DNA of 64,000 bases from JAYSYM01 sp964543475 (GTDB taxonomy: Bacteria; Bdellovibrionota; Bdellovibrionia; Bdellovibrionales; JAMPXM01): assembly GCA_964543475.1 (NCBI GenBank), contig CAZIYJ010000007.1, positions 71,733 to 135,732 on the forward strand, written 5' to 3'. The notes beneath the pieces were generated by a model, which was not told where the DNA came from, did not search any database, and saw nothing but the letters and a program-made list of their open reading frames with translations. Shown one piece after another: positions 50,903 to 60,109 of this stretch; position 1 is the stretch's first letter, and each line of letters starts with the position of its first letter. A program made the translations under genes and the position numbers.

Positions 50903-51322
50903 CTAACGGCAGAGTTCGGCGATTTCTTCTGAATATTTTTGATCTTTAATGCGCGCATCATGGAGACAAGTCGTACTGCCTTCGCGCGCGTGAGCGCAAA
51001 TCGTTGCGATGCTTGATTTTAACAAGCCGACTTCTAGAGCGCGTTCCATGCAATTTTGAGAATAGGGATTTGCGTTCAAGCATATCGCTTCGGATTCTTC
51101 AGTTGAAAGATTGGCGTCGGTTGCGACTTTAAAACAGTCTTGTCGGAGAACATCGAAAGCTACGCCTTCTCGAGCCAATTCAATTGGTTTTGTGTCAATC
51201 TCGGTTGCCGGAGCCGACGTTTCAACTTCATTGTTGATCGCGCCGAGTTTTTCGCTCACCGGATTGTTCTTGGAGCAACCAAGAACACAAGTCAAAGCCG
51301 TGATGAGGAGAATGGATTTCAT
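50903..51322 (-). CDS. Small Cys-rich lipoprotein, unknown
   Basis: A 139-residue lipoprotein (lipobox CVLGC, Cys about 16). The mature part has seven Cys in QDCFKV, AICLNANPYSQNCMERAL, ATICAHAREGSTTCLHDA and a terminal ELCR, a spacing like stacked helical hairpins held by disulphides. No family recognised. A second small exported gene lies just upstream. Confidence 0.6.
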   Translation of the reverse strand: MKSILLITALTCVLGCSKNNPVSEKLGAINNEVETSAPATEIDTKPIELAREGVAFDVLRQDCFKVATDANLSTEESEAICLNANPYSQNCMERALEVGLLKSSIATICAHAREGSTTCLHDARIKDQKYSEEIAELCR

Positions 51323-51338
51323 CTTTTATCCAGGCGAA

Positions 51339-51650
51339 TTAGTTAGCGAGTTTGTTTACAGAAAGGATTTCGCAAGCTTCTTCGGAGCCTTTTGCGATTA
51401 CTTTGTATTTTGCGTAGGCGCTACCGTCTATCGCGAGCTCTTTAATTAACGTTTCGAATACGAGGCTAGAGTTTTCGTCATACCCGATTTGAACTACTGT
51501 TGTGATGTTGCGATTCTCAGCATTTGAAGTGCCGAGAAACATTTGTTTTGCGACTGATTCTGCGGCGGCCGCGCAATTTGATTTCGCAGAGTCTTGAGCG
51601 TTCGCAGTAACGTTGAATGCCAACGCAAAAATTAGAATTAGGAATTTCAT
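51339..51650 (-). CDS. Small secreted protein, unknown
   Basis: A 103-residue protein with signal peptide (FLILIFALAFNVTANA). The mature part contains two Cys and GYDENSSLVFETLIKELAIDGSAYAKYKVIAKGSEEACEIL, probably a small alpha/beta domain. It lies 16 bases before the lipoprotein gene on the same strand, suggesting a two-gene unit. Confidence 0.6.
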   Translation of the reverse strand: MKFLILIFALAFNVTANAQDSAKSNCAAAAESVAKQMFLGTSNAENRNITTVVQIGYDENSSLVFETLIKELAIDGSAYAKYKVIAKGSEEACEILSVNKLAN

Positions 51651-51781
51651 CGATATTCTCCTCTGAAAACATGCATCTTAGCTGAACAATTGCTAAGCGC
51701 TGAGAGTAAAGATGACGGATTGAAGGAGGTACAGGGTTGTCAAATAGATCGACAGTTGAAGGGCCGCCAGTTGCTTCGTCG

Positions 51782-52210
51782 TTACCGCTTTTTGATTATT
51801 GAGCAGGTGAGGCGGCTGACACAAAGTAGAGAGCCACTTTCGTCTATGATTTCAATATTCCAAACGTGAAGTGTGTGGCCAAGTTTGATTGGCTTAACAG
51901 TTCCAAATACCCAACCGTTTCTGATTGATTTGATATGGTTGGCATTGATTTCAATTCCAACTGCCATTTGAGTTTCAATATCGACGACGAGTGCTGAGGC
52001 CACACTCCCAAGAGTTTCGGCGAGAGAAACTGAAGCGCCGCCGTGAAGCAAACCATACGGTTGATGAGTGCGGTGATCGACCGGCATTTTTGCGACGAGG
52101 TAATCATCGCCGGCTTCGATAAATTCGATGCCGATGTGCTCGACCATTGTATTAACCGACCACTTATTTAGCGTCGCCAAATCGATTGTTTGTTTCCAAA
52201 TTTTTGCCAT
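51782..52210 (-). CDS. Hotdog-fold acyl-CoA thioesterase (MenI/YdiI-like)
   Basis: A 142-residue hotdog thioesterase closely resembling E. coli YdiI: IWKQTIDLATLN, the catalytic QPYGLLHGGASVSLAETLGSVAS with the Glu nucleophile, GIEINANHIKSIRNGWVFGTVKPIKLG and WNIEIIDESGSLLCVSRLT. In menaquinone producers this enzyme hydrolyses 1,4-dihydroxy-2-naphthoyl-CoA; elsewhere it acts on other acyl-CoAs. No men genes are nearby. Confidence 0.85.
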   Translation of the reverse strand: MAKIWKQTIDLATLNKWSVNTMVEHIGIEFIEAGDDYLVAKMPVDHRTHQPYGLLHGGASVSLAETLGSVASALVVDIETQMAVGIEINANHIKSIRNGWVFGTVKPIKLGHTLHVWNIEIIDESGSLLCVSRLTCSIIKKR

Positions 52211-52264
52211 GACCGATCTTAGACTAGGAATTTATTGCCTGTCACCGAATATGGTCTGGGAAGG

Positions 52265-52282
52265 CTTAAGTCTCAACTTAAG
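52265..52282 (+). other. Perfect hairpin in the intergenic region
   Basis: CTTAAGT-CTCA-ACTTAAG, 7-bp stem with tetraloop, about 107 bases before the next gene start. No terminator T run; role unknown. Confidence 0.4.
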
Positions 52283-52388
52283 ACGGCCGAAGAATTTATA
52301 TGCCAGGAAGGCGTTTTTGAAACCAAAGAATAGGTTTCATTATTGGTACTAGGATGGTGCTCCCGTTTCTCAAGGAAGGGACACTGAA

Positions 52389-53132
52389 ATGAAATTGTTA
52401 TTGTTTATCGCACTACTCCCGTTGTGTTTTTGGAGTCAGGTAGCGTTTGCTCAGCAGTCGACTGAGACTGAAAAGCAAGTTGCTCCTGAGATCATCGAGA
52501 TTCGAAAGAGTCTGCCGATGGAACCAACTGAGAAGTCCGTAAAAGATTTTATTATTAACCGCGGATCAAGTGCAGGCTTGAAAGCTGGCGCCTATGTGAA
52601 CGTAGTTCGCGAAGTAGCCGTCAACGATCCGGTTCGCAACAAAGCGCTCGGTGCTCTTCATATACCAGTTGGAAAAATTCAAATTATTCACGTTGAAAGC
52701 AATATCAGTGTGGCGCGACTTTACTCGGAACTTCGGGACGACGAACGCCCAATGCTTGATTACGAAGCTTTGATGATCGGTGACGAAGTCGACTTAGCTT
52801 CAATATCAATGGACACACCGAAAGCTTCTAAGAACAAGTGGCGAACAGCAGCGGCGACGGCAATTACCGAAACTGTGACAGAAGTAGCCAAGCAGCAGGC
52901 TCCAGCAGAGCAACCTTCAGAACAATCTTCGGTGCAACCAGATCAGGTTCAACAAGCAACAGAGCTTGCATCTGTAGCTCCTCAGCAGGCTCCTGAAAAC
53001 CCGCAGCAGCCAACCGAGCCCGCATTTATCATTACTCCAATTGAGAATGACTCTGAGGCCCCTGTAAAAGAGAAAACGTCATTCATTCCCAATGAAAGTG
53101 CTACCGTTACAGCTACTACTGCTGCTAATTAG
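52389..53132 (+). CDS. Secreted protein of unknown function
   Basis: A 247-residue protein with signal peptide (LLLFIALLPLCFWSQVAFA). About residues 30-135 form a beta-rich domain; SVKDFIINRGSSAGLKAGAYVNVVREVAVNDPVRNKALGALHIPVGKIQIIHVESNISVARLYS recalls the GsxxGl-x-x-G-(M/D) segment found in several flagellar and envelope proteins (for example the FlgT C-terminal and MreC-like beta domains). The rest is a Gln/Pro/Ala-rich disordered tail. Five bases before prmA. Confidence 0.6.
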   Translation: MKLLLFIALLPLCFWSQVAFAQQSTETEKQVAPEIIEIRKSLPMEPTEKSVKDFIINRGSSAGLKAGAYVNVVREVAVNDPVRNKALGALHIPVGKIQIIHVESNISVARLYSELRDDERPMLDYEALMIGDEVDLASISMDTPKASKNKWRTAAATAITETVTEVAKQQAPAEQPSEQSSVQPDQVQQATELASVAPQQAPENPQQPTEPAFIITPIENDSEAPVKEKTSFIPNESATVTATTAAN

Positions 53133-53137
53133 TAGCC

Positions 53138-54043
53138 ATGAATTCAGATACCGAAGAACAAACTGCAAACTATGTCCGCGTGGTCCTTAAAAAGGTGCCG
53201 CGCAAGCTCGAAGAAGAGCTTTCCTATTTCTGTTTTGAAAATGGCGCGCAAGGAGTGAGTGAAAACCTTCCCTACGCTCAGCCTGAACTTCGTTATGATC
53301 CAAAAGTGATTGAGTCAGCGGAGTGCGAGCTTTCGGCTTACTTCGAAGAAGCCCCTTCGGTAGAATTTTTTAACGCGATAAAATCTGAATACCCTGAAGT
53401 CTCTGCAGAAATTCTAACTGAGCAAGCTAAAGACTGGCTCGAAGAATGGAAGAAAGGTTTTGAGCCTTTCGTGTTCGCAGAGCCCTACTGGGTGGTTCCG
53501 AGCTGGAGAGAAAAACCATCTGCTGCGAAGCAAGCAATCTGGGTTGATCCGGGAATGGCATTTGGAACTGGAACGCACGAGACAACCCAGCTGGCGGCTC
53601 AGCTCATCGTAAAAAATTGGAAATTAATGAACTCACCTGATTCGGTTCTCGATGTTGGAACCGGCACGGGTATTCTTGCAATTCTTTGCGAGAAACAAGG
53701 CTCATCAAAAAATATCGGCGTTGATATTGATCCTGAGTGCAGAAGAGTCTCTCGCGAAAATGCCGTGAACAACAAAGTTGAGACGTGCGAATTTCCCGAT
53801 TACAACGTTGAAGACGTGAGTGCGACTTTTGATCTTGTGATTGCCAACATTATCGATGGTGTATTGTTAGAGCTAAAGCCAGAATTATTGTCGCGAAAAA
53901 ATCCAGAAGGATTTCTTGTCTTATCTGGAATTCTCACTGACCGCGAAGAAGAATTTAAAAAGCAATTTCTTGCCGATTCAGGATTGCGAATTATCGAGCG
54001 CACTCAAAAAAATGAGTGGATCGCTCTCTTGCTAGGTCATTAA
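53138..54043 (+). CDS. prmA: Ribosomal protein L11 methyltransferase
   Basis: A 301-residue methyltransferase with an N-terminal L11-binding domain and a SAM domain: WVDPGMAFGTGTHETTQLAAQLI, VLDVGTGTGILAILCEKQG, and DLVIANIIDGVLLELKPELL (NPPY-like motif as NI). It trimethylates L11 lysines and N-terminus. Co-transcribed with rsmE, whose ATG overlaps the prmA stop codon. Confidence 0.92.
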   Translation: MNSDTEEQTANYVRVVLKKVPRKLEEELSYFCFENGAQGVSENLPYAQPELRYDPKVIESAECELSAYFEEAPSVEFFNAIKSEYPEVSAEILTEQAKDWLEEWKKGFEPFVFAEPYWVVPSWREKPSAAKQAIWVDPGMAFGTGTHETTQLAAQLIVKNWKLMNSPDSVLDVGTGTGILAILCEKQGSSKNIGVDIDPECRRVSRENAVNNKVETCEFPDYNVEDVSATFDLVIANIIDGVLLELKPELLSRKNPEGFLVLSGILTDREEEFKKQFLADSGLRIIERTQKNEWIALLLGH

Positions 54044-54795
54044 TGCGAAGATATTGGTTGAGTAGCGAGAGTGTTAAGGGTGACCTCGTCGACATCACCG
54101 GCGATGAGCTTCATCATATTCGTGATGTCTGTCGTATGACGGTCGGATCAAAATTTGAAGTCATTATCGATGGAGGCAAAGCTCTCCTTGTCGAAATTAT
54201 TGAAGAGCAAAAAAAAGTTTCGATTGCTCGAATCATTGAGGTGCGAGCAATTCCTCCCTTACCTGAACCGCACATTCATTTAGCGGTTTCAATTCCTCGA
54301 TTACCTGTTTTTGAGGCTGTTCTCGAGAAAGCTGTGGAGCTTGGTACTCACTCAATTCATCCTTTCTTTTCAGACTTCAGCTACATTCGAAAGCAAGAAG
54401 ACGTTTTAAAAAAGAAGCGCGAGCGATGGCTTAAAATTGTGCAAAGTGCGACCCAGCAATCGGGCAGAGGTGAGCTAATGAGCATTTCGGAAGCTCAGCC
54501 ACTAGAAACTCTTTTGAATTCTATTAACCAATCAGGCACTTCAGTTGGTCTATTTGCATATGAGGGAGAAGGCCAATTAGCCGCACCCCAAGCGATTGAG
54601 CAGCTTCGAGCTCGCAACCCCCGTCAAGTTTGGCTATTTGTTGGCTCTGAAGGTGGCTTTTCAGATAGAGAAGTTCAATTATTTCGGTCGGTTGGATTGC
54701 CGCCAGTGACTCTTGGTCAGCAAGTTCTAAGAGTCGAAACGGCTTGCGTCGCCCTCTTGAGCGTCATAAAGTATGGCTTCGATCAGATGCAGTAG
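54043..54795 (+). CDS. rsmE: 16S rRNA (uracil(1498)-N3)-methyltransferase
   Basis: A SPOUT-fold methyltransferase of about 250 residues that methylates U1498 of 16S rRNA. N-terminal PUA-like part (ITGDELHHIRDVCRMTVG), then KAVELGTHSIHPFFSDFS, QSATQQSGR, and knot motifs WLFVGSEGGFSDREV and VTLGQQVLRVETACVALLSVI. The ATG at 54043 overlaps the prmA stop (TAATG), and is preferred to an upstream in-frame start. Confidence 0.93.
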   Translation: MRRYWLSSESVKGDLVDITGDELHHIRDVCRMTVGSKFEVIIDGGKALLVEIIEEQKKVSIARIIEVRAIPPLPEPHIHLAVSIPRLPVFEAVLEKAVELGTHSIHPFFSDFSYIRKQEDVLKKKRERWLKIVQSATQQSGRGELMSISEAQPLETLLNSINQSGTSVGLFAYEGEGQLAAPQAIEQLRARNPRQVWLFVGSEGGFSDREVQLFRSVGLPPVTLGQQVLRVETACVALLSVIKYGFDQMQ

Positions 54796-54801
54796 CATTT
54801 C

Positions 54802-54818
54802 GGGATAATGATTATCCC
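54802..54818 (+). terminator. Hairpin after rsmE, possible terminator
   Basis: GGGATAA-TGA-TTATCCC, perfect 7-bp stem, seven bases past the rsmE stop, followed by a T/G-rich stretch without a clean T run. Confidence 0.5.
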
Positions 54819-54857
54819 AGGTTTGTTGCTGATTAGTTTTTTGGGGCGGGGGCTTTC

Positions 54858-55763
54858 ATGAATGACATCGAAAATAATCAGGATCCAGATTTGTTCGACG
54901 AATTTGAATTCAAGCCTTTAACTGAAGGACTTGGTTTTCATAAGAAAGCGGAGCAAATCAAATCTCAGATGGCTGGCAGTCGTCTCGGTGATTCTGCTTC
55001 AAGCCGAGTTATTCCTGATCGACCGCCAATGAGCCCAAATATGATGACTGATTTTGCTCCTGCGAAACCAGCCGTCACACCAGCGACTGATTCAATGGCA
55101 AAGCTAATGGCGAATCTTCCGCCGATTTCTCCGAACACAAAACGAATGGCGACTGAGTTAAGTCGACCCATGGTAGCGGCAACGCCTGCTCCAACAGTCA
55201 GTGGCTTTAGACAAACTGAATTTCAAGCACGCCTTGAAGAGAGTTTTGCAAAGGCTTTTCCACAGACAACGGTCCGCAAAGCAAAAATTAATGCGGCGAA
55301 CACGGCTATTCATGGTGCAAAGCTTTCTCCAATCGCTGGCTCGATTTCGAGCGCGGTTGTTGATGCATTGACGGTTGTGGGCATGAGCATTCTTTGTTTG
55401 GTAATTTTGCTTACAATCACTGAAGCAAACTTATTCGGACTTTTGACGAATGCGCAGACTGACAAGGTCACTCAAGCAAATCTTGCATTGTTGTTCTTAT
55501 CGACTTTGCAACTTTACATGCTCGTTGCGCGAAGCTTTTTTGGAATGACATTGGGCGAGTGGGCTTTTGATGCTCAGCTTGGTACTCCAGCGGATCAAGC
55601 AAAGCCGCTTTATCCAATTCGCGTCGCTTTAAGAACTTTGATAGCTACGGCAACTGGTTTCTTACTTCCGCTGATTTCGATTATCGCGCAACGTGATATC
55701 TTGCGGCCGTTGACCGGTTTGCAGTTATTCGGCCGAATTCAAAATGACCAAGAAAATATTTAG
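54858..55763 (+). CDS. RDD-family membrane protein with disordered N-terminus
   Basis: A 301-residue protein. The first 150 residues are Pro/Ala/Ser-rich and probably disordered. The C-terminal half is an RDD-like domain with three to four membrane helices: SPIAGSISSAVVDALTVVGMSILC (the arginine of the RDD motif is absent here) and FFGMTLGEWAFDAQLG...PIRVALRTLIATATGFLLPLISIIA. Function unknown; RDD proteins are thought to include ion exchangers. It overlaps rfaE2 by 20 bases. Confidence 0.7.
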   Translation: MNDIENNQDPDLFDEFEFKPLTEGLGFHKKAEQIKSQMAGSRLGDSASSRVIPDRPPMSPNMMTDFAPAKPAVTPATDSMAKLMANLPPISPNTKRMATELSRPMVAATPAPTVSGFRQTEFQARLEESFAKAFPQTTVRKAKINAANTAIHGAKLSPIAGSISSAVVDALTVVGMSILCLVILLTITEANLFGLLTNAQTDKVTQANLALLFLSTLQLYMLVARSFFGMTLGEWAFDAQLGTPADQAKPLYPIRVALRTLIATATGFLLPLISIIAQRDILRPLTGLQLFGRIQNDQENI

Positions 55764-56220
55764 TTCAAGAGAAGAGCTACGAAAAGAAATCGCCGCGCGC
55801 CAATCAAAAGGCGCGCGCGTCGTTTTGACCAACGGAGTTTTCGATATCATACATGTAGGGCATATACGGTACCTGAGCGAAGCGCGGGCTCAGGGCGACT
55901 TGCTCGTTGTTGCGCTGAATGACGATGCTAGTGTTCGCAAGCTTAACAAAGGACCCGATCGCCCGGTGAACCCTGAAGCCGCTCGAGCAGAAGTCATGGC
56001 GGCTCTTGAAAGCGTCGACTTTGTAACGATTTTTTCAGAAAGTACTGCTGAACAAGTAGTTCGCGAAGTTAAGCCCGACATTTATGTAAAGGGTGGCGAC
56101 TACAAAATTGAAGAAACTCCCGAGGGAAAAGCCGTTCTTCAGTATGGCGGTAAAGCTAAGGCTCTGCAGTTTGTTCCCGGCTATTCAACGACTTCTATTT
56201 TAAATAAATCTAAAAATTAA
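55744..56220 (+). CDS. rfaE2: D-glycero-beta-D-manno-heptose 1-phosphate adenylyltransferase domain protein
   Basis: A 158-residue nucleotidyltransferase (standalone HldE C-terminal domain) with VLTNGVFDIIHVGHIRYLSEARAQGD (HxGH motif), NDDASVRKLNKGPDRPVN, VKGGDYKIEETPEGKAV and a terminal FVPGYSTTSIL. It makes ADP-heptose for lipopolysaccharide core, implying an outer membrane with heptose. The kinase half is not in the window. Confidence 0.92.
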   Translation: MTKKIFSSREELRKEIAARQSKGARVVLTNGVFDIIHVGHIRYLSEARAQGDLLVVALNDDASVRKLNKGPDRPVNPEAARAEVMAALESVDFVTIFSESTAEQVVREVKPDIYVKGGDYKIEETPEGKAVLQYGGKAKALQFVPGYSTTSILNKSKN

Positions 56221-56987
56221 AATCGCAGACCAACTTTACCGCTGTAAACGGGCTGGGTGTAACGATCAAGCTCACCAGTGATTGAGATGTCTCCGAAGGC
56301 AACTGATACGCCAACTACTGAGTGAAGCGTTTTTACTGTTTCGCGCTGCTTTTCATTGCTTGATGTAAAGGGACACGTATTCGGATTTGCAGGATTACAA
56401 GTTGCGATCGGTGGCCCGCCGATAAAGGTTCCACTTGAACTTACAGGCCCTAATCCCGCATAGAGCGCAACGTTGTTAACGTTAATTCCACCAACCAAGT
56501 CTGCGCCGACTGTTCTTGTCGAGAGAACATTTGAATAGTTCGCGATTTCTGCGTTTATGTTGATCGATAGAGAAAGCGGAAGAAACTGCGCCTGAAAAAA
56601 TCCCCAACGAACCATGGCTCCGTATCGAGAAACCTCAGTGCGGGGAAGGTACGGAACAAAGTGTAAAAACAAATCAACGTTGTTGTAGACACCTTTTCCC
56701 ATTGTAAAACCAAAAAACGAAACTTCTTCTTGAGGGTCAGCAGAGATTGCTCCGAGTCGCGAGATATCTTCAATTAAAATACTTTCGAGAGTGACTCCGA
56801 GCTCGAGGCCCGCATAACCACCAAGTGGGTACGGGTCGCTCAATATTTTTCCGCCTGAGCCAAGCCCAAGAATTTTTAGGACTTCTTGTCTTTGTGTTGA
56901 ATCCATCTGACGTGGGAATTGAACCGCGGCTTCTGAAGTAAGAGCGAAAAGAAGAAATATGAGCACGGTTAAAAAGGAACGACGCAT
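56217..56987 (-). CDS. Putative outer-membrane beta-barrel protein
   Basis: A 256-residue exported protein (signal peptide SFLTVLIFLLFALTSEA) with alternating beta strands and a terminal aromatic residue (SGKVGLRF), the usual barrel insertion signal. Loops contain a Cys pair (IATCNPANPNTCPF). Not assignable to a named porin or OMP family. It overlaps rfaE2 tail to tail by four bases. Confidence 0.7.
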   Translation of the reverse strand: MRRSFLTVLIFLLFALTSEAAVQFPRQMDSTQRQEVLKILGLGSGGKILSDPYPLGGYAGLELGVTLESILIEDISRLGAISADPQEEVSFFGFTMGKGVYNNVDLFLHFVPYLPRTEVSRYGAMVRWGFFQAQFLPLSLSININAEIANYSNVLSTRTVGADLVGGINVNNVALYAGLGPVSSSGTFIGGPPIATCNPANPNTCPFTSSNEKQRETVKTLHSVVGVSVAFGDISITGELDRYTQPVYSGKVGLRF

Positions 56988-57029
56988 GCTTCACATTAGG
57001 TCGAGAAAAGCTGGCTTGGCAATAATTCG

Positions 57030-58127
57030 TTAGTTCGTCGCTGCAGTTTGAACTGGGCGAACTCCTGCAGCATTAACTGCTGCAGCAAGTTGTGATGACA
57101 CAGTCTCTGCAAGGTTGCGAACTTCTTGATCCGGTGATTGCTTCAACAATGGAATTACATTTGATTGTAAGAGACTAAAATATCGAATCACATTTGGGCT
57201 AATCGCAGACTGAGCTGCTGGAGCCTCAACTTCTCCAGTTTGAGTCTCTACGCTCGCAGTTTGACGAACGTTTCCTAAAAGTGCCTCTAAGTTTTTAAGG
57301 GCTTGAAGTTGAACCGAAGTATTGGCTTCAGGCTTCACTAAAGCTCCGTAAAGAATGTTAACCGCTTGTGGGCGATTGTAAGTACGTCCTAAATAGCTAT
57401 TAGCCTGCGTCTTCACTGGGCCCGATTCAACTTCAGATGTTGCAATCAACATTTCATAGCTACGAACACTCGGCGTTGCACCTAAAGCCATTACGCCAAG
57501 AGAGCGCATCTGCGTGCGTCCATCATTTAACATTTGGCCGATGATTCCGTAAAAAACTTCTGCTGTTACTTGTTTGCTTTGGAAAAGGCTGATGAAGCGA
57601 GTTGTTTCGCGGTGATTCGGCGTAACCAAGAGAAGTTTTTCCCAGTTAGTTAACTCAGCTTCTGTTGGTAATGGGCCAGCTTGGCCAGCAGCGAATGCAT
57701 TTGGAGCAACTGCACCTGATGAAGTTGGGACTTGCGCAATATTTTCGTCTGAATCGTCAGATGTGACATCTGATTCTGGAACGGGAAGAAGTTTTAACTT
57801 CTTCTTACGCTTCTTTTTCTTATCATCTTTTTTCTTTGCAACGTTCTTAGCTTTAACATCTTCTTTTTTAGCGGCAGCTTTCGGAGCAGCAGTCGTTGCG
57901 CCAGATTTAATTTGATTAAGCACAGGAGTTGAACGGCGGGCACCTGAAAGCCCAGCAACGCGGTCATTCGACTTCGTTGAGCGCTTGTACTCGATCTCGT
58001 CGCCCATGTTAGCTTGAATCGACCAGCGATTTGAAACAGTCGTGCTCTCTGGTGAAATAAACCACTTAAGAGAAAGCGCTGCTACAACACCTAGACCGAG
58101 ATAAACCCAAAACTTATTGTTTTCCAT
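57030..58127 (-). CDS. Membrane-anchored protein with helical-repeat domain
   Basis: About 365 residues. An N-terminal single helix (WVYLGLGVVAALSLKWFI) anchors the protein, followed by a Lys-rich linker (KKEDVKAKNVAKKKDDKKKKRKKKLKL region), an acidic stretch, and a C-terminal helical domain of about 190 residues whose repeated helix pairs resemble HEAT-like repeats (GIIGQMLNDGRTQMRSLGVMALGATPSVRSYEMLIA). The ATG at 58127 follows AGGAGC and is preferred to a longer frame. Probably an interaction scaffold in the periplasm. Confidence 0.65.
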   Translation of the reverse strand: MENNKFWVYLGLGVVAALSLKWFISPESTTVSNRWSIQANMGDEIEYKRSTKSNDRVAGLSGARRSTPVLNQIKSGATTAAPKAAAKKEDVKAKNVAKKKDDKKKKRKKKLKLLPVPESDVTSDDSDENIAQVPTSSGAVAPNAFAAGQAGPLPTEAELTNWEKLLLVTPNHRETTRFISLFQSKQVTAEVFYGIIGQMLNDGRTQMRSLGVMALGATPSVRSYEMLIATSEVESGPVKTQANSYLGRTYNRPQAVNILYGALVKPEANTSVQLQALKNLEALLGNVRQTASVETQTGEVEAPAAQSAISPNVIRYFSLLQSNVIPLLKQSPDQEVRNLAETVSSQLAAAVNAAGVRPVQTAATN

Positions 58128-58315
58128 GTTTGCTCCTGACACTTGGTAGAGCAACGACTGGCCCAAAGATCAGTCCCTTAACTATCTGTTTTTACTTCGG
58201 AATATGTGTCTCGTACTGAGACGCTCGAAGTGGTGGTGTCGAGCTTTTTGTCAGCGCATTGGTAGTTTTTAAAAAATTGAGTTTTTATGCAGGGTTAGCT
58301 TTAATAAGGACCAAC

Positions 58316-59212
58316 ATGAGCAGTGACAACCTTGGCGAACTATTAAAAGGGGCAAAACAGCAGGACTTCCAATCACTTGCGAAGCTTTTGACCTATTTGG
58401 AGCGCGAGGGCCCAGCGGTTTTTGCCAGGGCCCCAGAGTTGTTAACGGGCACGAAAATGGCTTTCAGACTTGGAATTACGGGTCCGCCAGGTGCCGGAAA
58501 ATCAACTCTCGTCAGCCAAATCATTAAATCGGCACGGGCTCAGGGTCAAAGTGTTGCGGTAATGGCAGTCGATCCTTCGAGTCCATTTTCACGTGGCGCT
58601 GTTCTCGGAGATCGCATTCGCTATAGCGATCATTTCTCAGACTCAAAAGTTTTCATTCGCTCACTCGGCACACGCGGAAGTTTGGGCGGTCTCAGCGGAT
58701 CGGCCTATTTGATGCTGCACGCTTTTGATCTTGCCGGTTTCGATCTCGTAATTATTGAAACTGTTGGAGTTGGACAGACAGAACTTGAAGTCGTCAATGT
58801 TGCAGATTTTGTTTCAGTGGTACTTGTCCCGGAGTCAGGCGATTCAATTCAAGGTATGAAAGCAGGGCTTCTTGAGATTGCAGATTTATTTATAGTGAAT
58901 AAATTTGATCGACCGGGAGCAGATAGTTTTAAACACGAACTTGAGATGGCTCTGCATTTGGCTCCTGATCACGAAAATCTGCCGATAGTGATTGGCACCA
59001 ATGCTCTCAGCGGAGAAGGCGTCGCCGAGTTTCTGAAAGTGGTTTCGGTGAAGAGCGATTCTGATGTCTGGCGGAGCGAAAGATTTTCAGTTGAACGTTT
59101 GCGCGCAGAGGCCAAAGCTTTGCTGCGCGAAAGCGCTGACCGAGAAATTTCTCTTAAGACTTCGACAATTAACAAGCTGAGCGACTTTGCTGAGCTGATT
59201 AAGAAGAGTTGA
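58316..59212 (+). CDS. meaB: MeaB/ArgK-family P-loop GTPase
   Basis: About 298 residues. Walker A is GPPGAGKSTLVSQI, with VAVMAVDPSSPFSRGAVLGDRIRYSDH, the MeaB signature RSLGTRGSLGGLSGSA, VIIETVGVGQTE (DxxG analogue) and NKFDRPGA (NKxD). It loads and protects adenosylcobalamin in methylmalonyl-CoA mutase or a related mutase. The mutase gene is not in the window. The ATG at 58316 has AAGGA upstream; a GTG/TTG further upstream would add 19 residues unlike the family. Confidence 0.9.
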   Translation: MSSDNLGELLKGAKQQDFQSLAKLLTYLEREGPAVFARAPELLTGTKMAFRLGITGPPGAGKSTLVSQIIKSARAQGQSVAVMAVDPSSPFSRGAVLGDRIRYSDHFSDSKVFIRSLGTRGSLGGLSGSAYLMLHAFDLAGFDLVIIETVGVGQTELEVVNVADFVSVVLVPESGDSIQGMKAGLLEIADLFIVNKFDRPGADSFKHELEMALHLAPDHENLPIVIGTNALSGEGVAEFLKVVSVKSDSDVWRSERFSVERLRAEAKALLRESADREISLKTSTINKLSDFAELIKKS

Positions 59213-59216
59213 ACAA

Positions 59217-59906
59217 ATGGGTTACAAAAATTTAGATGGATTTCAAGCTGTAGCCTTTAAGAGTGAACGTGAAGGTGCGCTCAGCGATTTATCTGATCGT
59301 CTTCCGATGCTAAGTGCTGCAGCCGAAGATAATTCAACTTTTTTATATCGAGTTTCGCGAGTCGTTGGCACGACGATCTATCTCTCGTCACTCGAAGAAA
59401 CTAGGCCGGCGAAAGTTGGAGAAGAAATTCGTCTCATTTTCTCTCTTGCGACAGGCCAGTATGCTTTGGTTGCAATAGTTGCGAGTTCAAGTGCTGGATC
59501 GATCATGTTCGATTTTTCTAAGTCTGAGCTTTTGCGCCTTCAAAGAAGAGATAGTTTTAGAATTGTGATTCCGCCGACGATTTCTCTAGAGTTTTTTCTC
59601 AATTCGAAACTCAAGCCCGAGTACGCAATGCGCGTGGCTGATGTAAGCCTCGGCGGAGCGGCGGTTCGGATGAACGCCGAGCAGCTATCGCGGTATTGGG
59701 TCGGTAGTTCTATTAAAGGGTCACTTGTCATGCATGGGCGTGATCCGATCGAACTTGAAGGAACAATCCGACATCACTTCCCAAAAGAGCAAGGGCAGCC
59801 AACACAAAAAGTAGGAGTGCAGTTTCTCAATCTATCTACTGAGCAGCAGCGCGAACTTTTATCACTCACGCTGCAACTTCATCGAGAAATGCATCCGAAA
59901 ACTTAG
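59217..59906 (+). CDS. PilZ-domain protein, YcgR-like (c-di-GMP receptor)
   Basis: A 229-residue two-domain protein: an N-terminal YcgR-like beta domain (about 35-105) and a C-terminal PilZ domain whose c-di-GMP motifs are visible: LQRRDSFRIVIP (RxxxR) and DVSLGGAAVRM (D-x-S-x-x-G). Family members slow flagellar motors by binding motor parts when c-di-GMP is high. It lies four bases after meaB and just upstream of flagellin, consistent with a motility role. Confidence 0.85.
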   Translation: MGYKNLDGFQAVAFKSEREGALSDLSDRLPMLSAAAEDNSTFLYRVSRVVGTTIYLSSLEETRPAKVGEEIRLIFSLATGQYALVAIVASSSAGSIMFDFSKSELLRLQRRDSFRIVIPPTISLEFFLNSKLKPEYAMRVADVSLGGAAVRMNAEQLSRYWVGSSIKGSLVMHGRDPIELEGTIRHHFPKEQGQPTQKVGVQFLNLSTEQQRELLSLTLQLHREMHPKT

Positions 59907-59908
59907 TC

Positions 59909-59932
59909 TTCGTCTCAAAACGAAATTTTTTT
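59909..59932 (+). terminator. Weak terminator after the PilZ gene
   Basis: TTCGT-N6-ACGAA stem followed by A and seven T, shortly after the stop codon. Only five base pairs, AT-rich. Confidence 0.45.
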
Positions 59933-60109
59933 CGCGCTCTTTTGAAACGTTCAATTGTTTCGATTATCCGATTTTAATGACTTAAAGTTTTTCGAAAAAT
60001 ATTTTTTGATTTCGTCTCACCCAATGATTTCAAGTACTTTGCTCCGCCCACAGGCACTAAAACTAGACTAGACTAGACTAAAGCCCTAAAGAGAACTGGA
60101 CCATCGTCC
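59933..60109. other. AT-rich region upstream of flagellin
   Basis: No gene. It contains a TAAAGTTT octamer (59983-59990), the form of a sigma-28 -35 element, but no GCCGAT-like -10 follows at the right distance. A pentamer repeat ACTAG x3 plus ACTAA (60061-60080) precedes the leader. Confidence 0.5.

Noticed and set aside
59983..60010. Sigma-28 promoter for flagellin, from TAAAGTTT at 59983
   Set aside because: The -35-like octamer matches but no GCCGATAA-like -10 lies 11-12 bases downstream.
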